Positions 1 to 10,511 of a stretch of DNA of 64,000 nt are shown here, one piece after another. The DNA comes from Caballeronia humi. Lineage in GTDB: Bacteria > Pseudomonadota > Gammaproteobacteria > Burkholderiales > Burkholderiaceae. The notes below the pieces were generated by a model. The model did not search any database and was not told where the DNA came from. It saw nothing but the letters and a program-made list of their open reading frames with translations. The position numbers and the translations under genes were made by a program. Within the stretch, counting starts at the first letter, position 1. Each line of letters begins with the position of its first letter. Location: the NCBI RefSeq assembly GCF_001544475.1, contig NZ_FCNW02000031.1, positions 1 to 64,000 of the forward strand, in the 5' to 3' direction.

Positions 1-83
1 GCTTCGAGCACTTGCTGGCCTGCGGGAACGACTTCCTTGCCGATGCCGTCGCCAGGGATAGTTGCGATGCGATACGTTTTCAT
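1..83 (-). CDS. ttuC: Tartrate/D-malate dehydrogenase family, N-terminal 27 residues (partial)
   Basis: Only the start of this gene lies in the window; it reads leftward off the edge. The first residues read MKTYRIATIPGDGIGKEV, the nucleotide-binding opening of the isocitrate/isopropylmalate/tartrate dehydrogenase superfamily. The 'MKTYRIA(T)IPGDGIGKEV' form is typical of tartrate dehydrogenase/decarboxylase (TtuC/DmlA), NAD-dependent enzymes acting on D-malate or tartrate in the cytoplasm. The ATG at 83 is the only plausible start. The rest of the protein is outside the window, so substrate class rests on the N-terminus alone; 3-isopropylmalate dehydrogenase is less likely because its N-terminus usually differs. 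Confidence 0.8.
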   Translation of the reverse strand, partial: MKTYRIATIPGDGIGKEVVPAGQQVLE

Positions 84-249
84 GTCTCCGTCCTTCTGGT
101 GTTGTGGATGTGAGTGCACTTTATCCCTCTCCGGACGTAAAAACCGCCGCTGGATTCAAAGCATCCTTAACTTGGATTCACAAGTGAGCATGCCTTCTAA
201 TGGACGAATTGCTACGTTAATATCCTCGTGATTTGGGACGGGAGGAGCA

Positions 250-669
250 ATGAATCCATCGGAAAATATCGACAAATTGATCGCGGGCATCACCGACTGG
301 CGCGGCAAGACGTTCGCCGGCGTGCGCCAGTGCATCCTCGAAACCGACGCCGGAATCATCGAAGAATGGAAGTGGATGGGAAGCCCGGTTTGGTCGCTCG
401 AGGGGATCATCGCGGTCGCCAATGCGCACAAAGGCAAGGTGAAGCTGACGTTCGCGAACGGGGCGAGCCTGCTGGACCCCGACAAGCTCTTCAACGCGGG
501 CCTCGAAGGCAACCAGCGTCGCGCGATCGATTTTTTCGAAGGCGACAAGATCAGTAAGCGTGCGCTAAAAGCTCTCGTCAGAGCCGCTATCGAATTCAAT
601 CAGGCAAAAGCGAAAAAGAAGGCGCCTGCGCGCGCTTCGACGAAGGCGCGGAAAGACTCGACGCTTTAA
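250..669 (+). CDS. DUF1801 domain protein
   Basis: A 139-residue protein preceded by GGGAGGAGCA. The body has the DUF1801 (YdhG/YdeI-like) signature: a helical start with 'ITDWRGKTFAGVRQ', then 'EEWKWMGSPVW' and 'HKGKVKLTFANGASLLD', which resembles the frataxin-like fold of this family. Residues 112-139 form a basic Lys/Ala-rich tail. Members are small cytoplasmic proteins without a settled biochemical role. It stands alone, divergent from the dehydrogenase gene at the left edge and convergent with the Cys-rich gene at 686. No regulatory site is apparent. Confidence 0.8.
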   Translation: MNPSENIDKLIAGITDWRGKTFAGVRQCILETDAGIIEEWKWMGSPVWSLEGIIAVANAHKGKVKLTFANGASLLDPDKLFNAGLEGNQRRAIDFFEGDKISKRALKALVRAAIEFNQAKAKKKAPARASTKARKDSTL

Positions 670-685
670 CGAGGCGACACCGGCT

Positions 686-1036
686 TTAACGAGACGACAC
701 CGTATGACCCGGCGAGGGATGTTCGGAACGCCGATGAAACGGAAGGATGTTCTTCGGCGGACTTTTAGCGACGCATTGACAGGCCCAATACGTTTCGTCG
801 CCGATCACGTGCTTCGTCAGGATGCAGTTGTCCGAGCAATCGTCGCTTTGGCATCCGAAAACGGCGCCATCGGCGTTATTCGAATCGAGGACGCACCACA
901 CGTTGCACAAGCCGCAATGAGCGGACCGCAGAATGTCTTTGAGCGCGGAAGGGTATTCCGAGCGTTCGAGCGCGCGCACCACGGTTTCGCCATCCTGCTT
1001 GACCACAGTAAGGAGCTTGCCAACCACCTTGACCAT
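686..1036 (-). CDS. Small Cys-rich protein, unknown function
   Basis: A 116-residue protein I do not recognise. It has a run of cysteines in the middle (HCGLCNVWC, then C-x4-DCSDNC and WACQC), which looks like a metal-binding or disulphide-rich module. There is no signal peptide. The ATG at 1036 is chosen over the upstream in-frame TTG at 1042 because GGGGAG sits six bases before it. An opposite-strand frame (704-1156) overlaps it but has no ribosome site and no protein-like character. The call is moderate because the family is unknown. Confidence 0.5.
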   Translation of the reverse strand: MVKVVGKLLTVVKQDGETVVRALERSEYPSALKDILRSAHCGLCNVWCVLDSNNADGAVFGCQSDDCSDNCILTKHVIGDETYWACQCVAKSPPKNILPFHRRSEHPSPGHTVSSR

Positions 1037-1501
1037 GTTCAACTCCCCGAGCGGTTATGTTATCTGAGCGGATTTTCGCGCTTAGTCTACGGTAGGTGCG
1101 GAATAGGGAAGCTTCCAATCGATTCCCGTAATGATGCAGATAGATCGACGCTATAAAACGCTATCGAAACCCCAAGGAAAATCCGATTTGCTGCATCGTG
1201 TCAATCGACGGCGATATGCCTGCCTTTGAAAGGGCACAGATTTCTTTCGCGATGCAGCAAACGTGAAGCTTGCTATAGCCGTGCCCTATCACCTGCATTG
1301 CAGGAATCGACTACATTTGATTGCGGCTCGCGCATATATTTAGCTGGCGGACTCTCGCCCGACGCGAGCCGTGCTCGTCCAACGCAAGCGAAAATCGAGC
1401 GCCTCGAGCGACGACCAGCAGGCGCGAATCTTCCGAAATACTTTACAAGTCTGACGCGCAACAGCACAGGTAGTGGGTAGGTCCTCACAAGGAGATAACT
1501 C
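1037..1501. other. Intergenic region upstream of katG
   Basis: About 460 bases between the divergent Cys-rich gene and katG. It holds the katG ribosome site (AAGGAG, about seven bases before the ATG) and presumably both promoters. I see no convincing OxyR or Fur site by eye, no repeats and no small gene with a ribosome site. Confidence 0.4.
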
Positions 1502-3757
<2,256 letters not shown>

Positions 3758-3766
3758 AGTCCGCTT

Positions 3767-3798
3767 CGCCCCGTCGGGGTTGTTTTCCTGACGGGGCG
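3767..3798 (+). terminator. Hairpin terminator after katG
   Basis: A perfect 9-bp inverted repeat, CGCCCCGTC / GACGGGGCG, with a 14-base loop, lies 10 bases after the katG stop. The following T-tract is weak (GGTTCGCTTT). It may serve both katG and the convergent catabolic operon that ends at 3827. Confidence 0.55.
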
Positions 3799-3826
3799 GT
3801 TCGCTTTACGACGGACCAACCGCGCG

Positions 3827-4999
3827 TTAGTTCTCAATCCCCGCATGCAGGCTCAGGAACTCGCCCATCCGGCGCCGGGCCAGTTCCGGACGAATCAGCA
3901 CGCCAGCCGCGTCGGCCTTTCTGAACACGTCCGCGTAATGCAGCGCGGATCTCGCGGATTGCATGCCGCCTGCCATCGAGAAGTGATTCTGATGGCCGTT
4001 GAGCCACGCGAGGAACACGACGCCAGCCTTGTAATACTGCGTCGGCGCGACGAACAATTCGCGCGATAAAGCGACGGTCGGCGTGATCAACGCGTAATAG
4101 CGATCCACGTCGCCCGCCGCGAGCGCGACGAGCGCCCGCGATGCCACCGGCGCAATCGGATCGAAGATGCCAAGCAGCGCGTGCGACTTGCCGGTGCTAT
4201 CGCCCGCGATCAGGTCGCCGTAGTTGTAGTCGTCGCCGGTGAACATCGCCACGCCCTCGGGCAGCTGCGCTCTCAACTGCCGCTCGTATTCCGCGTTCAG
4301 CAGCGACATCTTGATGCCCTCGATCTTGCCGCTGTGCTGCCGGATGATGTCGAGCACCGTCGCCATCGCGGTGCTGACGTCGCTGCTGCCCCAGTATCCG
4401 GCGAGGGAAGCGTCGAACGCATCGCCGAGCCAGTGCAGCACGACCTTGTTGCGCGACGCGGAGATGACCGCGTCATAGACCTTCTTGTAATCGTCGTCGG
4501 AACGAGCGGCTGCGCATAATGCACGACTCGCCATCATGACCGGCCGTCCACCCGCCGACTCGACGACTTCAAACTGCTCGCCATACGCCGCGATGATGTC
4601 CGAGAGCGAATGGCGGCGCGTGTTATCCAGATGATCCGTGCCCGCTCCGCACGCGAGGTCGGCGCCTGGAATCGTGCGCGCGTGAGCAACGCTGCGCCGG
4701 ATCAGTTCGGCCGCAGTCGGCCAGCCGATTCCCATGCCCCGCTGCGCCGTGTCCATCGCTTCGGCAACCTTGAAGCCGAGCCCGTAGAGATACTCGCGAA
4801 ACGCCAGCGTCGCGTCCCAGTCGACGCGCGGCGAGTCGCCCCACGGCTCGTAAGCGAAGCGCGGATTGACGACCACGTGCGCCGCCGCATACGCGATGCG
4901 ATTGAACGAAGGAACCGTCGCGGGCGCCACGGCGTCTTCGCGTTGCTGCATGACGTACGTCCCGATCGCGCCGTCGTGCTCTGGCAAATTGATCTTCAT
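3827..4999 (-). CDS. DUF993 protein (dihydrodipicolinate-synthase-like TIM barrel)
   Basis: A 390-residue member of the DUF993 family, usually annotated as 'dihydrodipicolinate synthase family'. The sequence is consistent with a class I aldolase-like TIM barrel. Lys230 in 'KIEGIKMSLLN' sits where DapA-type enzymes carry the Schiff-base lysine; this assignment is my inference. The family has no firmly established reaction that I know of. It is the last gene of the LacI-facing operon, nine bases after the GMC oxidoreductase. That position suggests it cleaves or dehydrates an oxidised, keto-sugar-like intermediate made by the upstream dehydrogenases. It is full length, and the final residues run close to the katG terminator. 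Confidence 0.85.
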   Translation of the reverse strand: MKINLPEHDGAIGTYVMQQREDAVAPATVPSFNRIAYAAAHVVVNPRFAYEPWGDSPRVDWDATLAFREYLYGLGFKVAEAMDTAQRGMGIGWPTAAELIRRSVAHARTIPGADLACGAGTDHLDNTRRHSLSDIIAAYGEQFEVVESAGGRPVMMASRALCAAARSDDDYKKVYDAVISASRNKVVLHWLGDAFDASLAGYWGSSDVSTAMATVLDIIRQHSGKIEGIKMSLLNAEYERQLRAQLPEGVAMFTGDDYNYGDLIAGDSTGKSHALLGIFDPIAPVASRALVALAAGDVDRYYALITPTVALSRELFVAPTQYYKAGVVFLAWLNGHQNHFSMAGGMQSARSALHYADVFRKADAAGVLIRPELARRRMGEFLSLHAGIEN

Positions 5000-5008
5000 G
5001 AGAGCCTC

Positions 5009-6631
5009 TCAATGTCTGGATTGAATGATCATGTCGGCGGCTTTTTCGGCGACCATGATCGTCGGTGCATTCGTGTTGCATGACGGCACGAACGGCATGA
5101 CCGATGCGTCCACCACGCGCAGTCCTTCTAGACCGATGAGCCGGAGATCAGGCGTCACGACGCTGTCCGGATCGCTCGCGGCGCCCATGCGGCACGTGCC
5201 GACCGGATGGTGATCGGTCTTCGCGTTCGCGCATGCGTACTCGAATAGCTCCTGATCCGAGTTCGCGCGCGAGCCCGGAAGGATTTCGCTCTGCACGTAG
5301 CGCCTCATCGCAGGCGCACCGATGATGTCGCGTGCAAGGCGCAATCCCTTTATCGCCATGTCGCGATCGTGAGGATCGGACCAGTAGTTCGGGTCGAGCA
5401 AGGGCGCGGCCGCGGGATCGGCACTCGAGAGCCGTACGGTTCCGCGCGAACGCGGTCGCAGATACGCCGTATTCAACGTGACACCGGCGTTCTTCAGCTT
5501 CGCCATGCCCGCTTCGATGCCTGACCCCAGCCCGAGGTGAAACTGGATATCGGGCGACCGGTCGCGCGACGGCGAATCGCGGTCCGCATACCAGAATCCA
5601 CCGGTCTCGAAGAGGCTCGACGCGACCGGTCCCTTCTTCAGCACCAGATACTGCAGCGCCGCCCAGGCGGCGTTATGCAGCTTGTTGTATTTGTCGTAAG
5701 TGTGGTCGCCCGTGCACTCCGCGATGACGAAGAGGTCCAGATGATCCTGCAGGTTCTCGCCGATGCCGCGCAAATCGTGAACCGGTTTCACGCCGACCGA
5801 TTCCAGATGCGCAGCCGGGCCGATCCCCGATTGCATCAGCAGCTTCGGCGACCCGATCGCGCCCGATGACACGATGACCTCACGCGCCGCTAGAACGGTT
5901 TGCGGATCGCGACTGTCACCGACGACGATCTCCACGCCGATCGCCCGCTTCGCGTCGACGAGCACGCGCAATGTTCTGGCCTGCATCCATACGGTGAGGT
6001 TCGAGCGCCCGAGCACGGGCTTGATGAACCCCGTCGCAGCGGACGACCGGCGCGCATTGAGTTGCGTCAACTGGTAATAGCCGAGCCCCTCCTGGCACGC
6101 GCCGTTGAAATCGGGGTTGAACGGAATGCCCAGTTCCTGTCCCGCCTGAAAGAACGCTTCGCAGATCGGCAACGGGCTGATCGGATTCGACACTCCGAGC
6201 GGTCCGCCGTACGCGTGATACTCGTTGGCGAAGCGCTGGTTGTTCTCCGAGCGCTTGAAGTAGGGCAGCACGTCGCGATAGGACCAGCCGGTCGCGCCCG
6301 CCTTGAGTTCCCAATCGTCGTAGTCGGCGGGGACGCCGCGCGTGTACAACTGCGCGTTGATGGACGAGCCGCCGCCGATCACCTTCGCCTGCGTGAAGCG
6401 CAGGACGCGGTTGTTCAAGTGCTTCTGCGGCACGGTGTGCCATCCCCACGAGCCGATGCCCTTCGTCATCTTCGCGAAGCCCGCGGGCATCGCGAAGAAA
6501 GGATGGCGGTCCGAGCCGCCGGCTTCGAGCAGCAGGACCTTGACCGCCGGATCGGCGGAAAGCCGGTTGGCGAGCACGCATCCCGCCGAGCCGCCGCCCA
6601 CGATCACGTAGTCGAATGTCGTCGTTTTCAT
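5009..6631 (-). CDS. GMC family FAD-dependent oxidoreductase
   Basis: A 540-residue flavoprotein of the glucose-methanol-choline family, which oxidises alcohols to aldehydes or ketones. The N-terminal FAD motif 'DYVIVGGGSAGCVLANRL' leads to 'LLLEAGG'. The C-terminal part has the active-site region 'HHPVGTCRMG' and 'NTNAPTIMVAEKAADMI'. I start at the ATG at 6631 because the FAD motif begins a few residues later; the 44 extra codons upstream are basic and unlike the family. It lies 14 bases after the SDR gene and nine before DUF993, in the same operon. It resembles choline-dehydrogenase-like members. The substrate is unknown, and polyol or sugar oxidation fits the context. Confidence 0.93.
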   Translation of the reverse strand: MKTTTFDYVIVGGGSAGCVLANRLSADPAVKVLLLEAGGSDRHPFFAMPAGFAKMTKGIGSWGWHTVPQKHLNNRVLRFTQAKVIGGGSSINAQLYTRGVPADYDDWELKAGATGWSYRDVLPYFKRSENNQRFANEYHAYGGPLGVSNPISPLPICEAFFQAGQELGIPFNPDFNGACQEGLGYYQLTQLNARRSSAATGFIKPVLGRSNLTVWMQARTLRVLVDAKRAIGVEIVVGDSRDPQTVLAAREVIVSSGAIGSPKLLMQSGIGPAAHLESVGVKPVHDLRGIGENLQDHLDLFVIAECTGDHTYDKYNKLHNAAWAALQYLVLKKGPVASSLFETGGFWYADRDSPSRDRSPDIQFHLGLGSGIEAGMAKLKNAGVTLNTAYLRPRSRGTVRLSSADPAAAPLLDPNYWSDPHDRDMAIKGLRLARDIIGAPAMRRYVQSEILPGSRANSDQELFEYACANAKTDHHPVGTCRMGAASDPDSVVTPDLRLIGLEGLRVVDASVMPFVPSCNTNAPTIMVAEKAADMIIQSRH

Positions 6632-6645
6632 GTCAGTCAACTTCG

Positions 6646-7425
6646 TCAAAAGGCGGGAATGGAGAGACCGCCATCCACGTTCAGAACGCTTCCCGTGGAG
6701 AACCGGAATGTGCCGTCGGCGAGCGCGGCGACCGCCTTTCCGACTTCGGCGCTTTCGCCCCATCGTCCGCTCGGCACGAGGCCTTCCGCGAAACGCGCCT
6801 CGTACTTTTGCGCGACGCCCTCCGTCATCGGCGTCCGGATGATTCCCGGCCGCACTTCGAACACGGCGATTCCCGCGCTCGCGAGCCGCAACGCGAGTAG
6901 CCTGGTCATCATCGGCAGAGCGGACTTGGAGAGGCAGTACTCTGCCCGCTCAGGCGAGGCCATTTCCGCCGAAACCGACGACACCGTGATGATCGAGCGC
7001 GGGTGACTGGACTGGGTCGATGCCATATGGCGCGCGACCGCCTGCGACATGAAGAACGTGCCGCGCAGATTCACGCCGACGACCATGTCGAACGCTTGCG
7101 GCGACACGTCGAGCAGATCACCGCGACTCGGCGAGCCGATGCCCGCGTTGTTCACGAGACACTCGATGCTGCCGTTGAAGCGAACCGCTTCGCGAACCAC
7201 ATCGGCGTGGGACTCGACTTCGTTCAGGTTGCTCTGCACGAACAGCGCCTTCCGGCCGTGCGTTTTCACGAGCGCGCACGTTTCGTCGACATCTTCATCA
7301 CGCACGATGTCGGTAAAGACGATGTCGAATCCCCGCGTCGCCATCTCGACGCAAACGGCCCGGCCGATGCCCCGGCGTCCGCCGGTTATCAACGCGGTCG
7401 GCGACCGCGATTCGGAATCACTCAT
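6646..7425 (-). CDS. SDR family oxidoreductase (3-ketoacyl-reductase-like)
   Basis: A 259-residue classical short-chain dehydrogenase. It has the NAD(P) motif 'TGGRRGIGRA' near the N-terminus, 'NNAG' in the middle, a catalytic Ser in 'TVSSVSA' and the YxxxK pair in 'AEYCLSKSA'. The C-terminus ends in 'GSVLNVDGGLSIPAF', typical of family members annotated as 3-ketoacyl-ACP reductase. It starts nine bases after the ABC ATPase gene and is followed closely by the GMC gene, so it belongs to the catabolic operon. It probably interconverts a hydroxyl and keto group on the imported substrate or an intermediate. Specificity cannot be read from the sequence. Confidence 0.92.
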   Translation of the reverse strand: MSDSESRSPTALITGGRRGIGRAVCVEMATRGFDIVFTDIVRDEDVDETCALVKTHGRKALFVQSNLNEVESHADVVREAVRFNGSIECLVNNAGIGSPSRGDLLDVSPQAFDMVVGVNLRGTFFMSQAVARHMASTQSSHPRSIITVSSVSAEMASPERAEYCLSKSALPMMTRLLALRLASAGIAVFEVRPGIIRTPMTEGVAQKYEARFAEGLVPSGRWGESAEVGKAVAALADGTFRFSTGSVLNVDGGLSIPAF

Positions 7426-7434
7426 GGCTGCCCC

Positions 7435-8541
7435 TCAGCGAATGCGCTCTTCGGTCTCGGCGTCGAACAGCACGAGCTTCGACAGGTCCACGCGCAACTC
7501 GCACTTTTCTCCCGGCGCATGCGGCATGTCCGCGCCGAGCCGCGCCGACACTTCCATGCCGCCCATTTCGAGCACGGCGAGCGTGTCGGGTCCGGTCGGC
7601 TCGAGGACGAGGATCGTGACGGGCACATTGCGCAGCGCCGAAGCGGAACGCTCGTTCTCGACACCGATCGCTTCCGGCCGCAAGCCCGCGATGACCTTCT
7701 TCCCGGCGTATCGCGCTACGGCATCGGGTTGCGGCGGCAACTCGACGTCGATCGTCTTGTCACCGTCGCCGATGAGGAAATGCAGCGCGCCGTTCTTGCC
7801 CATTATCCGTGCGGGAATCAGGTTCATCGACGGCGATCCCATGAAGGTCGCGACGAAGGTGTTGGCCGGCGTGTTGTAGACCTCGGACGGCGTGCCCAAC
7901 TGCTGAAGAATGCCGCCCTTCATGACCGCTATGCGCGTAGCGAGCGTCATCGCTTCGATCTGGTCGTGCGTCACGTAGACAATCGTCGAGCCGAGCCGCT
8001 GATGCAGCTTCTTGATCTCGGTACGCATGTCGACGCGCAGCTTCGCATCGAGATTCGAGAGCGGTTCGTCGAAGAGGAAGATCTTCGGATCGCGGACCAG
8101 CGCGCGGCCCATCGCGACGCGCTGACGTTGCCCGCCCGACAACTGCCCCGGCCGGCGATTGAGCAAGTGCTCGATCTGCAACAGCTTGGCCGCGTCCTGC
8201 ACGGCTTTCTCGCGATCCACCTTCGACACCTTCCGCATTTCGAGGCCGAAGCTGATGTTCTGCGCGACCGTCATGTTCGGATACAGCGCGTAGCTTTGGA
8301 ACACCATCGCGATATCGCGTTCGCTCGGATGAAGGTCGTTGACCTTGTCGTCGTCGATGCGGATTTCGCCGCTCGACAGCGTGTCGAGGCCCGCGATCAG
8401 CGAGAGCAGCGTGGACTTGCCGCAGCCCGAAGGCCCGACGAGTACCAGAAAGTCGCCATCGTTCACGTCGATGTTGATTTCGCGCAGGATCTCGGTGGGA
8501 CCGTAGGCCTTGCGTACTTTGGAGATGTGCAGAGAAGACAT
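7435..8541 (-). CDS. Sugar ABC transporter ATP-binding protein (UgpC/MalK/MsmK type)
   Basis: A 368-residue ATPase of a CUT1 carbohydrate importer. It has Walker A 'GPSGCGKST', signature 'LSGGQRQRVAMGRAL', Walker B 'IFLFDEPLSNLDAKLR' and an H-loop 'VYVTHDQIEAMTLA'. The C-terminal third is the regulatory OB-fold (TOBE) domain of MalK/UgpC proteins. It sits three bases after the second permease gene and nine before the SDR gene, so translation is probably coupled. It energises uptake of the operon's substrate through the two permeases encoded just upstream. Confidence 0.96.
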   Translation of the reverse strand: MSSLHISKVRKAYGPTEILREINIDVNDGDFLVLVGPSGCGKSTLLSLIAGLDTLSSGEIRIDDDKVNDLHPSERDIAMVFQSYALYPNMTVAQNISFGLEMRKVSKVDREKAVQDAAKLLQIEHLLNRRPGQLSGGQRQRVAMGRALVRDPKIFLFDEPLSNLDAKLRVDMRTEIKKLHQRLGSTIVYVTHDQIEAMTLATRIAVMKGGILQQLGTPSEVYNTPANTFVATFMGSPSMNLIPARIMGKNGALHFLIGDGDKTIDVELPPQPDAVARYAGKKVIAGLRPEAIGVENERSASALRNVPVTILVLEPTGPDTLAVLEMGGMEVSARLGADMPHAPGEKCELRVDLSKLVLFDAETEERIR

Positions 8542-8544
8542 GTT

Positions 8545-9438
8545 TTACCCCTTGACCGAGCCGGCCATCAGACCGCGAACGAAGAATCGACCACCTACGA
8601 CATAAACGAGCAGCGTCGGCAACGCGGCGATCATGGCGGTTGCCATCTGGACGTTGTATTCCTTCACGCCAGTCGATGTATTGACGATGTTGTTGAGCGC
8701 CACGGTGATGGGCGCGGAACTGCCCGTCGTGAACGATGCACCGAACAGGAAGTCGTTCCAGATGTTGGTGAACTGCCAGATCACGGTCACGGTGATGATC
8801 GGCACCGAGTTCGGCAGCAGAATCCGGAAGAAGATGCGGAAGAAGCGCGCGCCGTCGATCATCGCTGCCTTGACCAGCTCATCGGGAAACGCGATGTAGT
8901 AGTTGCGGAAGTAGAGCGTCGTGAAGCACAGGCCGTACACCACGTGAACGAACACGAGACCCGTGATCGATTGCGCAAGCCCGACCTTGCCGAGAAACGA
9001 CGCCATCGGGATCAGCACGATCTGGAACGGGATGAAGCAGCCGAACAGAACGAGGCCGAAGAGCACGTTGTCGCCCTTGAAGCGCCACTTGGTCAGCACA
9101 TAGCCGTTGAGCGCACCGATCAGCGTCGAGAGGCCGACGGCGAAGAACACCAGCCGGAACGAATTCCAGAAGAAGCCCTTGACGCCTGAACAGTCGAGGC
9201 CGACGCACGCCGATCCCCACGCCTTCTGCCATGCCTCGGTGGTCCATTGCTGAGGCAACGCGAGGATGTTCCCCGCATAGACCTCGGGCAGCGGCTTGAA
9301 CGAAGTCAGCATCATCACGAGCAGCGGCACGAGATAGACCACGGCCGTGATGAGCAGAAGCGAATAAATGAAAATCCGCGCGACATAGTCGTGCTTGCCG
9401 ACAACCATTTGCGAATCGAAAGTCTTGCTAGCCATCAT
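8545..9438 (-). CDS. Carbohydrate ABC transporter permease (GtsC/MalG-like)
   Basis: A 297-residue inner-membrane permease of the CUT1 family with about six transmembrane segments. The conserved cytoplasmic EAA loop is visible as 'ELVKAAMIDGARFFRIFFRILLP'-like sequence about 90 residues from the C-terminus. The C-terminus 'GLMAGSVKG' is typical of MalG-type subunits. Composition and the Cys-containing periplasmic loop ('GSACVGLDCSG') resemble glucose/mannose-type GtsC proteins. It starts 27 bases after the partner permease gene and ends three bases before the ATPase gene. The substrate is not defined by sequence. Confidence 0.93.
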   Translation of the reverse strand: MMASKTFDSQMVVGKHDYVARIFIYSLLLITAVVYLVPLLVMMLTSFKPLPEVYAGNILALPQQWTTEAWQKAWGSACVGLDCSGVKGFFWNSFRLVFFAVGLSTLIGALNGYVLTKWRFKGDNVLFGLVLFGCFIPFQIVLIPMASFLGKVGLAQSITGLVFVHVVYGLCFTTLYFRNYYIAFPDELVKAAMIDGARFFRIFFRILLPNSVPIITVTVIWQFTNIWNDFLFGASFTTGSSAPITVALNNIVNTSTGVKEYNVQMATAMIAALPTLLVYVVGGRFFVRGLMAGSVKG

Positions 9439-9465
9439 CGTCTCCTTGAGGCTGTGAGTGTTCGT

Positions 9466-10437
9466 TCAATGGCCGTCGTTCTTGCGACGCGGTCTCATCT
9501 CGGAGTAAAGGTACGGAACCATGATGGCGGCCACCGTGCAGAGCATCATGACGGCGCTGGCGGCGCCCATGCCGAGTTCGTTGCGCGTGAAGGTGAACGA
9601 ATACATGAAGGTGGATGGCAGCTCGGTCGAGTACCCGGGGCCGGCGCCCGTCAGCGCGATCACCAGTTCATAGCTCTTCACGGCGAGGTGAACGAGGATC
9701 ACGAACGCGGAAATAAACACCGGACGCAACTGCGGAATGATGATTCGCCGATAGATCGCGGGCATGCGCGCACCGTCGATCGAAGCGGCCTTGATCATCT
9801 CCTGATCGATGCCTCTCAGGCCCGCGAGGAACATTGCCATCACGAAGCCCGACGCCTGCCAGACCGCGGCGATCACGACGGTGTAGATCGCCATGTTGTC
9901 GTCGATGATCCAGTTGAACTCGAAGCTCGACCAGCCCCAGTCGTGGAAGAGCTTCGTCAGGCCGAGCCCCGGATTGAGAATCCACTTCCACGCTGTGCCC
10001 GTGACGATGAACGAGAGTGCCATCGGATAAAGGAACAGCGCGCGCAAGCCGCCTTCAGCGCGGATTCGCTGATCGAGCAGGATGGCGAGCCCGAGCCCGA
10101 TCGCCATGCACAGCACGACGTACAGCGATGCGTAGATTCCCAGGTTGTTGATCGCGACCTGCCAGCGAGGGTGTTCCCAGACGCGCGAGTACTGGAGGAA
10201 GCCCGCCCAGTTGAAATTGGCGAAGGCCCGCGAACGGGTGAACGACAACACCGTCGTCCACGCGATGAACCCGTACACGAAGACAAGCGTGATGACGAGC
10301 GTCGGACTGAGGACGATCTTCGGCAGGATCGCTTCGAAGCGGTTGCGCAACGACGAATGCCTGATCGTCGTGCGCGTGCTGGGCGGGGTTGTTGCCGGGG
10401 CGGAAGGCGCCACATGGGCGCGATTTTGAAATGACAT
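9466..10437 (-). CDS. Carbohydrate ABC transporter permease (GtsB/MalF-like)
   Basis: A 323-residue inner-membrane permease, partner of the next gene. Hydrophobic segments begin near residue 35 ('IVLSPTLVITLVFVYGFIAW'), and the EAA loop reads 'EMIKAASIDGARMPAIYRRI'. I place the start at ATG 10437 (MSFQNRAH); the frame runs open far upstream, but that part is Arg-rich and non-membrane. The gene follows the binding-protein gene by 74 bases. It resembles the GtsB group of glucose/mannose-type CUT1 transporters. Confidence 0.92.
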   Translation of the reverse strand: MSFQNRAHVAPSAPATTPPSTRTTIRHSSLRNRFEAILPKIVLSPTLVITLVFVYGFIAWTTVLSFTRSRAFANFNWAGFLQYSRVWEHPRWQVAINNLGIYASLYVVLCMAIGLGLAILLDQRIRAEGGLRALFLYPMALSFIVTGTAWKWILNPGLGLTKLFHDWGWSSFEFNWIIDDNMAIYTVVIAAVWQASGFVMAMFLAGLRGIDQEMIKAASIDGARMPAIYRRIIIPQLRPVFISAFVILVHLAVKSYELVIALTGAGPGYSTELPSTFMYSFTFTRNELGMGAASAVMMLCTVAAIMVPYLYSEMRPRRKNDGH

Positions 10438-10511
10438 GGCATCACCTGAACGTCGAGTACAGCGGATGGGACGGATGCCGCGAGCGGCATCCGACTCGCA
10501 GGCGCGAAGCG

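Noticed and set aside
704..1156. Plus-strand alternative to the Cys-rich gene
   Set aside because: No ribosome site and less protein-like; the minus-strand frame has a good site and patterned cysteines.
7003..9189. Long open frame on the plus strand opposite the ABC transporter and SDR genes
   Set aside because: It is Arg/His/Asp-rich, has no family resemblance and lies antisense to well-supported genes; high GC gives long empty antisense frames.
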